64,000 nt of DNA from Paenibacillus sp. JQZ6Y-1 (GCF_040719145.1 NZ_JBFDUZ010000001.1:1860001-1924000), one strand, 5' to 3'. Shown: positions 24,999 through 33,951, counted from the stretch's first letter. The notes: generated by a model from the sequence alone, not told the origin. Translations and numbers: made by a program.

Positions 24999-26342
24999 TT
25001 ATTGCTGCGCCTGCTGTAGATAATTCGGAATCATCGTCTCGAAGGATGGGAACGCATAGATCAGTTTTGCTGCATCCGCTGCGGTCAGACCCAATGTGAT
25101 CACCGGAGTCAGACTGTTGATCACTTCAAGTGCCTCCTGTGTATATGCCGCTGCACCAACCAACTTTTTCTCACTATTGTAAATGAGCGTTAGATGCGCT
25201 TCTGTCTCCCCGCGTCCAGCAAAGTCCCATTGTTTGCCCAGCTCAATCGGAACGATGCTGTATTCCGACGACTGTTTGGCATCTTCTACGCTAATACCGA
25301 CTTGAGCAATGCGTGGGGTTGTAAATGCAATCGTCGCAATCGGCGGATATGCAATCGCATCCGTACTTACGCCAAGCAGATAGTTTGCCAGATATTTCGC
25401 TTCAAATACAGCCGTTGGTGTTAAGCGCGGCTGTGTCTTATCCAGTACATCGCCAGTTGCATAAATGTGAGGCTGCGAGGTTTGCAGGAATTCGTTCACA
25501 ATCACGCCTTTTTTGTTATATTCCACGCCTGCCGCTTCCAGATTGAGTAGATCAGTATTCGGCTTACGTCCTGTTGCGTTGATCACAAGCTCTGTGCTCA
25601 AGGTCAGACCGTTCTCAGTCGTAATTTGAAGCTGATTCCCTTGTTGTTCAATGCTGCTGACTTTTTCATTGAAATGGAATTGGACACCGTCCTGTTTCAC
25701 TTTTTCAATCAGCTTGTTGCTGTAGTCCTGATAGAATCCAGACAGAATGCTGTCTGTCGCTTGAATGATATGCACGTCTGAACCAGCTGTACGAGCGATA
25801 GACGCAATCTCCATCGACACATAGCCTGCGCCGATCAGTACAATTTGCTTCGGCAATTCTGTCAAATACAGAAACTCATTACTCGTAATCGCCAATTCTT
25901 CACCCGGTATACCGAGCGGAATCGGACGTTGACCAGCAGCGATGACGAATGTTTCGGATGTATACTGCTCACCGTTCACTTCCACGGTACGGGAATCAAC
26001 GAACTTCGCTTCCCCGCGGATTATGTCTACACCGGATTTTTTGAGGTTGGCTTCCATCATGTCCGGCAGCGGTGTCAGGATGTTATTCTTATGTTCCATC
26101 AGCTTGCCCCAGTCGAGCTTGAACTCACTGCTCAGTCCGGCAGTTTGTAAAAGCTCGGCATCCTCCATCAGCTTGATGGGTCCATCCAATATGATTTTAG
26201 GATTGCAGCCATAGTTGGTGCAAACGCCTAGAATTTTATCACGCTCAATGATAGCTACTTTTTTTCCTGCTTTGCTCAGTGGCAGTGCTGCGTTCCACGC
26301 GCCCTGTCCACTACCGATAAATAGAATGTCGAATGATTTCAT
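24999..26342 (-). CDS. Class I pyridine nucleotide-disulfide oxidoreductase-like flavoprotein
   Basis: A 447-residue two-dinucleotide-fold flavoprotein (GGGAGG upstream of ATG). FAD binding is seen in FDILFIGSGQGAWNAALPLS and in the later YATGDV; NAD(P)H binding in IVLIGAGYVSMEIASIARTA. The redox-active CxxxxC is present in GVCTNYGC, but the following residues are NPK rather than the usual PSK. The C-terminal His-Glu dyad of dihydrolipoamide or glutathione reductase (HPTxxE) is replaced by AFPSFETM. It is therefore not a classical Lpd or Gor; it may reduce a small disulfide, quinone or metal. It is probably monocistronic. Confidence 0.88.
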   Translation of the reverse strand: MKSFDILFIGSGQGAWNAALPLSKAGKKVAIIERDKILGVCTNYGCNPKIILDGPIKLMEDAELLQTAGLSSEFKLDWGKLMEHKNNILTPLPDMMEANLKKSGVDIIRGEAKFVDSRTVEVNGEQYTSETFVIAAGQRPIPLGIPGEELAITSNEFLYLTELPKQIVLIGAGYVSMEIASIARTAGSDVHIIQATDSILSGFYQDYSNKLIEKVKQDGVQFHFNEKVSSIEQQGNQLQITTENGLTLSTELVINATGRKPNTDLLNLEAAGVEYNKKGVIVNEFLQTSQPHIYATGDVLDKTQPRLTPTAVFEAKYLANYLLGVSTDAIAYPPIATIAFTTPRIAQVGISVEDAKQSSEYSIVPIELGKQWDFAGRGETEAHLTLIYNSEKKLVGAAAYTQEALEVINSLTPVITLGLTAADAAKLIYAFPSFETMIPNYLQQAQQ

Positions 26343-26516
26343 TGTGCTTCCTCCCTAGTTATATGAAGAATGGGTTCAATCAATCGTGCAAGATTAATTG
26401 GGATAGTAAAATGATTTTGTCCGTCTGTTCTACCATTACCCAATAAATCGTGATTACAATAATATTTGCCATAAAAATATTTGCAATATGTTGATACACG
26501 ACATGCCAAACCTAAC

Positions 26517-26559
26517 AAAAAGCCTGATCTGCTCCCGTGTGAGAGGCATTGATCAGGCT
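26517..26559 (-). terminator. Terminator of the HAD phosphatase gene
   Basis: AGCCTGATC / GATCAGGCT stem with a 21-base loop, followed on the minus strand by TTTTTGTTAGG. It lies 48 bases beyond the HAD stop. Confidence 0.75.
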
Positions 26560-26606
26560 AGTGTGAGTGATGGAGTTATTTGTTATTTCCTTATGTCCAG
26601 TATGGT

Positions 26607-27482
26607 TCAGGACGATACAAGTGTAGACTTCCCAGCAATCAATCCATGCTTGAGGAAGCTGTTGTATAATCCATCCTGCTCCAACGTATCTGTCACTTCA
26701 TCGGCAATTGTGAGTAAGCCCGGTTTGGCATTGCCCATGGCGATACCGAGTGCGCAATATTCCAGCATTTCCGCATCATTCATACCATCGCCAATCGCTA
26801 TCGTTTGCTCACGCGGCCAATCTAGCTTTTCCAATAAATCGGCAATGGCAATCGCTTTGTGAATACCGGGAATCATGAGTTCTCCGCTATTCTTGCCAAA
26901 CATAGGAACCGTACATTGAATGACTGCAAACTTCCCTTCAAACTCCTGCTGGATCATGGCAAACGGTAGGCTGCTCTCCAGAAAACAAACCTTGTTCACG
27001 TCATCTTTATACAAATCGGTTTCTCCATAGGTTAACCCTTCAATAAATGGATGTGGCGATTGTTCCATCCGTGCGCGCGCTTGTTCATCATTCAGCACAT
27101 CGCCATAAATGAGCCGTTCTAGCTGTGGACGAAGCATAGCGCTTGCATATAATGCCGAATTGGATTCCAGATAGAAATGCACGCCATGCTCATTGAAAAA
27201 ATCGACCATATGACGAACATCCTGCGGCTGTACCTTTTTGTGATACAGCACTTTACTACCGATCTCCACATAACCGCCACCAGCACCGATCAATCCATCA
27301 AAACCAATATCCCAGATGGAATCATAGATTTCTGCCTTGGACCGCCCTGTACATAAAAACAGTAGATGCCCATTCTCGCGTGCCTGTCGACATGCCAGCT
27401 GCGCTGACTCTGGCACATTTCCATAATCGTCTACCAATGTACCGTCAATATCAATAAAGATCATTTGTTTATGGTTATTCAT
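26607..27482 (-). CDS. Cof-type HAD-IIB family phosphatase
   Basis: About 291 residues from ATG 27482, which has GAAGGAG upstream; the longer frame lacks one. HAD motif I is FIDIDGTLVDD (nucleophile and acid aspartates), motif II is FLCTGRSKAEI (Thr), motif III/IV is IAIGDGMNDAEMLEYCALGIAMGNAK. The C2B cap lies between about residues 85 and 205. Members hydrolyse sugar phosphates, FMN, PLP or similar phosphates in the cytoplasm. The specific substrate is unknown. Confidence 0.92.
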   Translation of the reverse strand: MNNHKQMIFIDIDGTLVDDYGNVPESAQLACRQARENGHLLFLCTGRSKAEIYDSIWDIGFDGLIGAGGGYVEIGSKVLYHKKVQPQDVRHMVDFFNEHGVHFYLESNSALYASAMLRPQLERLIYGDVLNDEQARARMEQSPHPFIEGLTYGETDLYKDDVNKVCFLESSLPFAMIQQEFEGKFAVIQCTVPMFGKNSGELMIPGIHKAIAIADLLEKLDWPREQTIAIGDGMNDAEMLEYCALGIAMGNAKPGLLTIADEVTDTLEQDGLYNSFLKHGLIAGKSTLVSS

Positions 27483-27813
27483 CCTATTGTCCACTCCTTC
27501 AATATAGTTATGAGACGAAGCGTAATACACAATCTTGAGGATTGCTGTAAGAATGTACATTTATGCTCTATGTACATTCATGCTCTATGCAAAACCTACA
27601 TGAGGCTGTAGCTGGATACTGTGAACCGCTGTTGTATCATCTACTGCTTGCTGTCTCCTTAACTGTACGAGTTGGAACGGGTTACATGTCAATCTGTATT
27701 TTACATGCCAAAAAAGCAGTGCCTGTACAGCGCCACTGCTTCTTTGTGTTGATCTATCAAATGTACTCCATACAATCAAAATCATACATGAATCGAGACG
27801 GAATATCGCTTAT
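27483..27813. other. Intergenic region, no gene seen
   Basis: Apart from the terminator at 27712-27741, this stretch holds only short frames with poor coding character and no ribosome binding sites. Confidence 0.5.
27712..27741 (-). terminator. Terminator of the Ter-nuclease fusion gene
   Basis: On the minus strand AAGCAGTG...CACTGCTT forms an 8-bp stem followed by TTTTTTGG. It lies 73 bases after the stop codon, so the fusion gene is its own transcription unit. Confidence 0.75.
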
Positions 27814-29820
27814 TCACGAAACGTCCAATCCATATAATCTGCACGCCTCCTCTAACCCACCAACAAAATAAGAATCCGACGTCGTAAACGCCCATTCGCC
27901 GTCGATTTTACGGAATTGTCCCAGTACGAGAGTGTCACAAACTGCACTCGGCATATATTCAAAGGTATGATACAAATCCAGTTCATTATCAATCGTCAAT
28001 TCTACCTTTTGCTTATAGGCGTCCAATGAACCTACAATAATAATACGTTGGCAATGCTCTGGTAGCTGCTCCAGATTGAGATACATTAGCTTTTCCCAAG
28101 TGGTATCGTTAATCAATCGCACACAACCGCTACCATGCTCCGGCTGATTGTAAAATACAAAGTCCTCTTCGCCCACACACCGATCATGCTCATCCACTAG
28201 AAATGCAGAAATGTCGATATCGATCTCATCCTCAGCATCCTGTTTGGACAGCTTGAGCTTCAGCTCATGTTCCGGCGAGATACCGATACGTGAACGCAGC
28301 CGATCCTCTACCTTACCCAGCTGAGTTTTGTCCCATACCTCCACATTCAATTGCTCCGCAAGCTGTAATGCTGCACGGCTAAAATAGTTTGTTGCTACAA
28401 CCATGTACTTAGAGCATTCATACATGCGTGCTCCAGCATATACTTCCTGAATTGCCTTGATTGGCACCACATTGCTAAAGCATTTCAATTGTACAGCTGT
28501 ACGGGTATTCGCTTTGGTAATAATCAGATCCACGCCGTAATCTGGCGCATACGGATCACTGGTCGGCATTTCCACCTCGTACCCAAGCTTGGTGAACAAA
28601 TCCTGCATATGATATTCAAAGCTTTTGCCGTCTAGAGCAATCTCTTCGAGCACCTGTGCAGTGAAATCATACGTTTCGTTCAGATCCGGTACCCCATATT
28701 GTGCACCGATCTTCTCCATTCCGGCATTGTAGCCATTGCCAATCGCATGGAAACGCCATTCCTGCTTATACTGATACAGCGCACCGAGTTCCAGCGCCGT
28801 GTTGCCCTCGCATGTCTGCATATCCACCGTATAGCGCAGCAGCTCACGATTGTCATACGTGAGCAGACGAATATACACTTCATCCGGTATACCACCCGGC
28901 ATGACAAGTGAGAATAGGACACGCTCCTGCTGCGCCTGCTCGATTGCAGACAGATTGATGATATACTGCTCCATATCGGCTGTCGGCAGCTCACGTCCGT
29001 CAATATGAGTCATACCAATCGTCGATTTATTGCCGAAAAAGGCGATATTCTCCGCATCCTGCAAGCGATCTGCGCTTAACAGCATCGCGGCACTTAGACA
29101 CTCATCCTCCGATGTTTTCCACCCAATGCCGACTTTAATATTGCTCTGCCCAATCGGCGTTTTGGAGCCTTTGACCAGTTGAATCGAACCGGATACATCC
29201 TCTGTTCGGCTCATACGTACACGCCCACTTAGCGGCAGATCGGTTTTATTAATATATTGGGCAAATTTGTTCAGTAGCTTACGGTATAGTGCAGAGGTCG
29301 CCAGACTAGAGATTTTCGGAATATGATTTAGATTTATATTTTTGAGCGGCTTGACCGTGCAGCGCAGCGGATAGCCCTTGATCGAAACGAAATTCCAGAA
29401 CAGATGTGGAGCATTCATCGATTGGATAACCGTTATGTACGGTGTCACTTCCTCATCGGTAAACCAGATAATATGCGTTAACTCGCTTGTATGAAACAAT
29501 TCGGAAAATAAATCTACTTGTTCGCCGCGCTGAGGGTCTTTCCCATAAATCTGCTCTTTCATATATTTGGTCGCATGGTTCTCGGTAAAATCAGGCAGTC
29601 GGTAAAAGCTACCGTCCTGCTGCGCCAGCGCCTGAACCGGATGATGCATAGATAGCGGAGCCAGCTTGTTAAACACCGTCTGCATATTGCCGCGACGCAT
29701 ATAGCGCTGTAGCCCTTCCGCTGCATTGATAATAAAAATGTATTTGATCTTGGTACCATCCACGTCCTGACGCGTCAAATACGAACTGTAGGACATGCGG
29801 TGTTTGTGCACAGAGCTCAT
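27814..29820 (-). CDS. vWA(TerF-like)-TerD-Mrr nuclease-TerD fusion protein
   Basis: A 668-residue protein, ATG seven bases after AAAGGGG. Residues 24-190 align in pattern with the TerF-type vWA domain (LQRYMRRGNMQTVFNKLAPL, THIIWFTDEE, PHLFWNFVSIKG, LYRKLLNKFAQYI), but the MIDAS DxSxS is degenerate (INAAEG). Residues 212-378 are a TerD domain (IKVGIGWKTSEDECLSAAML, DAENIAFFGNKS). Residues 397-500 are an Mrr-type restriction endonuclease domain with E402, D431 (YGVDLII) and Q444xK446 (AVQLKC). Residues 515-668 are a second TerD domain (AFLVDEHDRCVGEEDFVFYN). Ter proteins give tellurite, phage and colicin resistance, and Mrr cuts modified DNA. No other ter gene is in the window. It is a single-gene unit with its own terminator and may be a stress- or phage-activated nuclease. 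Confidence 0.85.
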   Translation of the reverse strand: MSSVHKHRMSYSSYLTRQDVDGTKIKYIFIINAAEGLQRYMRRGNMQTVFNKLAPLSMHHPVQALAQQDGSFYRLPDFTENHATKYMKEQIYGKDPQRGEQVDLFSELFHTSELTHIIWFTDEEVTPYITVIQSMNAPHLFWNFVSIKGYPLRCTVKPLKNINLNHIPKISSLATSALYRKLLNKFAQYINKTDLPLSGRVRMSRTEDVSGSIQLVKGSKTPIGQSNIKVGIGWKTSEDECLSAAMLLSADRLQDAENIAFFGNKSTIGMTHIDGRELPTADMEQYIINLSAIEQAQQERVLFSLVMPGGIPDEVYIRLLTYDNRELLRYTVDMQTCEGNTALELGALYQYKQEWRFHAIGNGYNAGMEKIGAQYGVPDLNETYDFTAQVLEEIALDGKSFEYHMQDLFTKLGYEVEMPTSDPYAPDYGVDLIITKANTRTAVQLKCFSNVVPIKAIQEVYAGARMYECSKYMVVATNYFSRAALQLAEQLNVEVWDKTQLGKVEDRLRSRIGISPEHELKLKLSKQDAEDEIDIDISAFLVDEHDRCVGEEDFVFYNQPEHGSGCVRLINDTTWEKLMYLNLEQLPEHCQRIIIVGSLDAYKQKVELTIDNELDLYHTFEYMPSAVCDTLVLGQFRKIDGEWAFTTSDSYFVGGLEEACRLYGLDVS

Positions 29821-30100
29821 GATAAGACCCCTTTGAATGAAAGATATTGGAATGATGTGAAGAAAATGCTATCTTCCCATACTATCTTTTTATCGGCAGG
29901 AAATAAATGAAATATATGGTAAACTTACAAAATGTACATTACTAGGTATAAAAAAGAATCATCCACCATACAGACGGAATGTCTGAAAACAATAGTGGAT
30001 GATGAGGAGGAGTCCTTGATCGAATAAGAGGATAGCATAAGAGCAAGCTGCTTATACACCGATCCACCATAAAGTCATATCAGTCTATGTGCCATTCACA

Positions 30101-30664
30101 CTATGTCTGTAATCGTTTCAACACTTCGTCAATCTTCACTTCCATAAACAATGCGTCGTCCAGCGGATTGTAAATATAGGCGTCGATCTCTCTAAAACCA
30201 AACGATTCGTACAATCGGCGCGCTGGAATCATTCGTTCCAGTGTATCTAGACGCATCTTCGCATATCCAAGACGCTGTGCCTCATGAATCGCCGCTTCTA
30301 CTAGTAATCTTCCCAGCTTCAACCTCCGAAACTCCTCCGCCACATATAGTCGCTTCATCTCACAGGCATCGCCTGTTTCTGGACGAATCCCGATACAACC
30401 TGCTGCTTGCCCATCTACCGTTGCTAGCAGCAACGTTCCGTGAGGCGCAGCATATTTGCCCGGTAGCTGCTTCAGCTCCGCTTCTATATCCTGAAACGCA
30501 ATATCGACCGGCAAGGCATATACATAGTCGGTAAACAGCTGGCGAATCGTATTCAGTGATTCCGGTTGTTCAGCTCCCACGTGCTGAATCTGAATATTCG
30601 GCTGCACAGAAGCATCGCTCGATGCGGATATAGCAGTTGTCTTATTGTCTTCTGGTGTCGTCAT
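30101..30664 (-). CDS. GNAT family N-acetyltransferase
   Basis: A 187-residue GNAT with a disordered 25-residue Thr/Ser-rich N-terminus. Core elements: IRQLFTDYVYALPVDIAFQD, LLLATVDGQAAGCIGIRP, CEMKRLYVAEEFRRLKLGRLLVEAAIHEA (beta4 and acetyl-CoA loop RRLKLGR), MRLDTLERMIPARRLYESFGFREI. The MKRLYV and RMIPA features resemble the YitI/GNAT subgroup acting on amino acids or small amines. AGGAGG precedes the ATG. It lies downstream of the thioredoxin-reductase-like gene on the same strand (83-base gap) and may be co-transcribed with it. Confidence 0.88.
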   Translation of the reverse strand: MTTPEDNKTTAISASSDASVQPNIQIQHVGAEQPESLNTIRQLFTDYVYALPVDIAFQDIEAELKQLPGKYAAPHGTLLLATVDGQAAGCIGIRPETGDACEMKRLYVAEEFRRLKLGRLLVEAAIHEAQRLGYAKMRLDTLERMIPARRLYESFGFREIDAYIYNPLDDALFMEVKIDEVLKRLQT

Positions 30665-30747
30665 ACTCTATTGTACCTCCTGCCAACATAGTCCTATTAT
30701 CGTACACTATGCAATGCAGAATGACTACAATACACTCTTGTCTACTA

Positions 30748-31668
30748 TCAGTCGACCACTGCCCATTCTTCTTCCATTAATGTTGCATGAATCATCGCCC
30801 CTGTACGACTTCCGGCAGCAGCAGCAAGAATCAACTGAGACGGACCAGTGATCGTAACATCGCCTGCGCTATATACCCCTTTTGTTGTAGTCATACCGTA
30901 CGCATCTGTAACAATACTGCCGTGCTCGTTGACTTCATAATGCAGAAGGTTCTGATCCGCGACTTCATACTGAAGCTCTGGTACAATAAAGCCGCCGCTG
31001 CGTTCGATCTTAGTGCCGTCCTCTAATTCAATTGCCGTCAACTGTCCATCCTGATGCTGCAAGGCTGCAATCGGTGTGGTCACAACTGGAATATGGTGAC
31101 GCTCCAGCTGTTGTAGCTGATCCTGATCCAGCACATCCAATCCATTTGTGAATACGATCAACTCTCGATTCCACGCATATAGCATTTTCGTCAGGTGCAT
31201 GACGCCTGCTGGACCAGCAATGACAGCCAGCTTATGATGCTGCATCTCCCAACCATCGCAAAATGGGCAATTGAACACACTCGTTCCATAGCATTCTTTT
31301 AACCCCGGCAACGCTGGAAATGCTTCCTTCAACCCAGTCGTAATCAATAATTTGCGAGCATAGACAATGCTGCCATCAAGCAGTTGCACGCTAAACGTAT
31401 CATCTGCCTGCTGCTTCATCACCTGTGCGCGCTTCGCCATATGCTCAACTGTGGGATAACGCAGCACCTCTTCGTAAGCAATTCTACGAAACTCTGCTGG
31501 CTTGATCCGATCGCGTGTCAGATAGCCGTGCGACTCATGAGTGACTTTGTTACGAGGATTCCCATCGTCGATAATGAGCACCTTTCGTTTCGCTCTGCCC
31601 AGCACTAGTGCTGCATTCAGCCCAGCCGGACCGCCGCCGATAATGATACAATCGTACATCGTTGTCAT
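30748..31668 (-). CDS. Thioredoxin reductase-like FAD oxidoreductase
   Basis: A 306-residue class II pyridine nucleotide-disulfide oxidoreductase with AGGAGG before ATG. FAD motif DCIIIGGGPAGLNAALVLGR, the active disulfide CPFCDGWE, an NAD(P) region (KLAVIAGPAGVMHLTKML) and the C-terminal FAD motif GVYSAGDVTITGPSQLILAA are visible. The CPFCDGWE variant is typical of stand-alone thioredoxin-reductase-like proteins (DTR/TrxR relatives without a thioredoxin partner) rather than TrxB (CATCDG). The NAD(P) glycine motif is weak. It is downstream of an Rrf2 regulator on the same strand and likely part of a redox response. Confidence 0.88.
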   Translation of the reverse strand: MTTMYDCIIIGGGPAGLNAALVLGRAKRKVLIIDDGNPRNKVTHESHGYLTRDRIKPAEFRRIAYEEVLRYPTVEHMAKRAQVMKQQADDTFSVQLLDGSIVYARKLLITTGLKEAFPALPGLKECYGTSVFNCPFCDGWEMQHHKLAVIAGPAGVMHLTKMLYAWNRELIVFTNGLDVLDQDQLQQLERHHIPVVTTPIAALQHQDGQLTAIELEDGTKIERSGGFIVPELQYEVADQNLLHYEVNEHGSIVTDAYGMTTTKGVYSAGDVTITGPSQLILAAAAGSRTGAMIHATLMEEEWAVVD

Positions 31669-31877
31669 TTTGTTTCCTCCTAAATAGTATGGAATATGGG
31701 TGGATAAGCGTAGGCTTGGATAAAGTAAGGTACAATTTTTTAGGGATATTAAGGACTCATTATGTCTGTAATAAAAGTAGAATACGGCATGGCATGTAAC
31801 AAACTAGAACGAACTCAGCAGATTCGCTAGATCAATCGTTCGTGCAGGATGGGTACGTTGCTCTTACAGAAAGCGGC

Positions 31878-32285
31878 TCATCTGTGAAGATGAGCGCGCA
31901 TTTGAACAGTCAGATCGGAAAGCTTTTGCTGGCGGAGATACTCCTCCATCGTACCTTCTGCCTTCATCATCACCTGCTCAATCAAACAATCTGGACCGTG
32001 GTTCAAATTGCACTCAAACAGTGATGTGTTTCCTTCAATGGCATGAATCACATCCAGAAAAGAAAGCTCCTCCCAGTTCCGTCGCAGCCGATACCCACCA
32101 TTGGCACCGGATGAAGATTCCACCATGCCCGCCTTCGCTAGCTTGGTTAGAATTTTGGATAGATATGTGGGAGACACCTGCTGTTGATCTGCAAGCTGCT
32201 GCACACCTGTCAAACGATTCGGTTCTGCTGCCGACAGATGAAGCATGGTATGCAGCGCATAATTCGTTGCTTTGGAAAATTTCAC
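31878..32285 (-). CDS. Rrf2 family transcriptional regulator
   Basis: A 135-residue Rrf2 winged-helix protein starting at GTG nine bases after AAAGGCGG. KFSKATNYALHTMLHLSA, LADQQQVSPTYLSKILTKLAKAGMVESSSGANGGYRL and FLDVIHAIEG are the family blocks. Two cysteines in CNLNHGPDC occupy positions near the Fe-S ligands of NsrR/IscR; a third is not evident, so a thiol switch or an incomplete cluster is possible. It precedes the thioredoxin-reductase-like gene by 209 bases on the same strand and probably regulates it. A good promoter lies at 32415-32443. Confidence 0.88.
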   Translation of the reverse strand: MKFSKATNYALHTMLHLSAAEPNRLTGVQQLADQQQVSPTYLSKILTKLAKAGMVESSSGANGGYRLRRNWEELSFLDVIHAIEGNTSLFECNLNHGPDCLIEQVMMKAEGTMEEYLRQQKLSDLTVQMRAHLHR

Positions 32286-32414
32286 GCTGTATCGCCGCCT
32301 TTGTGACAGACTTCATTCGTCCCTATTATCTCTAGTATTGCCAAAAACAACAATTACTAAATGCAATACAACAGGGAACATACAAAAAATTAAATTAAAG
32401 ACTTTACGGGTCTA

Positions 32415-32443
32415 TAATATACGTTGATGATTCAAACGTCAAT
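32415..32443 (-). promoter_or_regulatory. Promoter of the second Rrf2 gene
   Basis: Minus-strand TTGACG (32438-32443) and TATTAT (32415-32420) with 17 bases between them. The predicted leader before the GTG start is about 120 bases. Confidence 0.6.
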
Positions 32444-32563
32444 TTAATTTTACAATGCTAGTGGAGATAGCGAGTTTCATAATCTCTATTTTCGAGATTA
32501 TTAGGTCATAGCGTGATTGGGACGCTTTTCGTCCAACTATCATTTCACTGCTCAGCTCTATGC

Positions 32564-32980
32564 TCAACATGCCAGATCAAGCAATTCCTGCTCATGCAGT
32601 TGTTCAAATACAAGCTTACTGGCAGCCGATACACGCTCCAGATCATCATAACTCAGCCATGCCAGCTCCTCAATCTCACTTTGCGGCAGCAGCTCGCCCT
32701 GATAATCCGCAGTATAACAAGTAAGACGGACGATAATTCCTTCTGCTTTGCCATCGGCAGGTGCCTCAAAGGTTCCAGCATGCTCAATTGTTTCAGGCGA
32801 TAGATGAACATTCAATTCTTCCTCTACCTCGCGAATCAACGTTTGCTGATCCTGTTCACCGGATTCGCGTTTGCCACCGGGGATGTAAAATAGCTGCTTA
32901 TCTTTGGAGCGCACACACAGAATATGCTTATTTTCTAGATAGACCCAAGCGATTTTGTCGATTGTTTTGATGTTGTTCAT
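32564..32980 (-). CDS. NUDIX hydrolase
   Basis: A 138-residue Nudix protein (AAAGGAG before ATG). The Nudix box is intact: GGKRESGEQDQQTLIREVEEEL fits Gx5Ex7REVxEELx, with the Mg-binding glutamates present. The family hydrolyses nucleoside diphosphates linked to another moiety. The KIAWVYLENKHILCVRSKDK opening and the FYIPGG approach to the box suggest a (deoxy)nucleotide or sanitizing enzyme, but the substrate cannot be assigned. It is monocistronic. Confidence 0.92.
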   Translation of the reverse strand: MNNIKTIDKIAWVYLENKHILCVRSKDKQLFYIPGGKRESGEQDQQTLIREVEEELNVHLSPETIEHAGTFEAPADGKAEGIIVRLTCYTADYQGELLPQSEIEELAWLSYDDLERVSAASKLVFEQLHEQELLDLAC

Positions 32981-33071
32981 GGAAAAGTCTCCTTTAGCTT
33001 TGATTTTCTTAGGGATAATGGATAGACGGTATTTTCTTTGCAGTTTGATCAGCTGATCTACAGCCCTTTAT

Positions 33072-33767
33072 CTAAAAGGTTTCGCTGGAAGCCAATTCCT
33101 CTAGCTGTTGCCGATCCTTAATCACAATCAATCCGCGCTGACGCTCGATCATGCCCTGCTCGCTGAACTGTCGAATGACTCGATTCAGATGGCGATAGCT
33201 TGTACCGATCAGATTGGCAATGTCGGTCAGACTGTAATCTGCTGGCTTGCCGGTGGACAGTTCGCTGTATTGTTCCGTTGTGACAGACAACAGATAGCTG
33301 GCAAGCCGTGTTTCCACAGGATACATTAGATTGAAGCTCATCGAGTCCGATTTGACTCTGAATTTGTATGTGATGATATGTAGCAGAAAACGCAGCAATG
33401 GCGGGTGATCCTGACCATATCGGTAGAGCCACTGATAACGAATGCCCAGTACCTCCACTGGCGTTACCGCCTGCACCGTATTCATCAGCTCCACCTGCTC
33501 GACATATTCAATATCACCAATCATTTCCGGCGGTGTTTTTAACGATAGCACCAATGTTTTTCCTTCTGGAGAGGTGAGCGATGTTTTGGTTGTTCCTTTC
33601 ACCAGTACATATAGAATCTCCGAACGTTCCCCCTGTGCGCACAATACCTCGCCCGGTTCAAACGCATACAGTCCCACATGCGGCAATAACGGCTCGTGAA
33701 ACACATCCTCAATTCCGAATTGCTGCAAATAAGCGTGCAGTCGCTGTTGATTATGAATCTCTTGCAT
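33072..33767 (-). CDS. Crp/Fnr family transcriptional regulator (YeiL-like)
   Basis: About 231 residues from ATG 33767, eight bases after GGTGG. The cyclic-nucleotide-binding-like barrel (YAFEPGEVLCAQGERSEILY, VLVKGTTKTSLTSPEGKTLV, MIGDIEYVEQVELMNTVQAV) is followed by the long dimer helix and a Crp helix-turn-helix (SLTDIANLIGTSYRHLNRVIRQFSEQGMI). The pattern is of the YeiL subgroup; the N-terminal cysteine set of Fnr is missing. Its own promoter and that of the YdcZ-like transporter at 34769 carry the same palindrome at identical spacing from the -10 box, so it probably activates both. Confidence 0.9.
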   Translation of the reverse strand: MQEIHNQQRLHAYLQQFGIEDVFHEPLLPHVGLYAFEPGEVLCAQGERSEILYVLVKGTTKTSLTSPEGKTLVLSLKTPPEMIGDIEYVEQVELMNTVQAVTPVEVLGIRYQWLYRYGQDHPPLLRFLLHIITYKFRVKSDSMSFNLMYPVETRLASYLLSVTTEQYSELSTGKPADYSLTDIANLIGTSYRHLNRVIRQFSEQGMIERQRGLIVIKDRQQLEELASSETF

Positions 33768-33800
33768 GACGCATACCACCGTTCCCTGTAGCTTATTTTT

Positions 33801-33844
33801 ATTATACCGAAACCTACTATGGTATAGATTAGGACATATGTCCT
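33801..33844 (-). promoter_or_regulatory. Promoter and palindromic operator of the Crp/Fnr gene
   Basis: The perfect palindrome AGGACATATGTCCT (33831-33844) lies upstream of a consensus TATAAT (33801-33806 on the minus strand). No -35 box is present. The palindrome centre is 36.5 bases from the -10 edge, i.e. near -43, a class II activator position. Confidence 0.65.
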
Positions 33845-33951
33845 CAAATCGCAAATGAGAAAGGTACAGACCGTTTCAGCGGTAGTAGGTATCGTTTATG
33901 ATATCTGGTATACTGCAAGAGCATAACTTTACAATATTGGAGGCATCACCT

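Noticed and set aside
27563-27871. 102-codon plus-strand frame
   Set aside because: Cys/His/Tyr-rich, overlaps the end of the fusion gene and its terminator, and has no ribosome binding site.
27814-29820. Fusion of two genes by a missed stop or assembly error
   Set aside because: Domain borders are joined by ordinary linkers, codon use is even, there is one ribosome binding site and one terminator, and no internal ribosome binding site with start was noticed at the nuclease domain.
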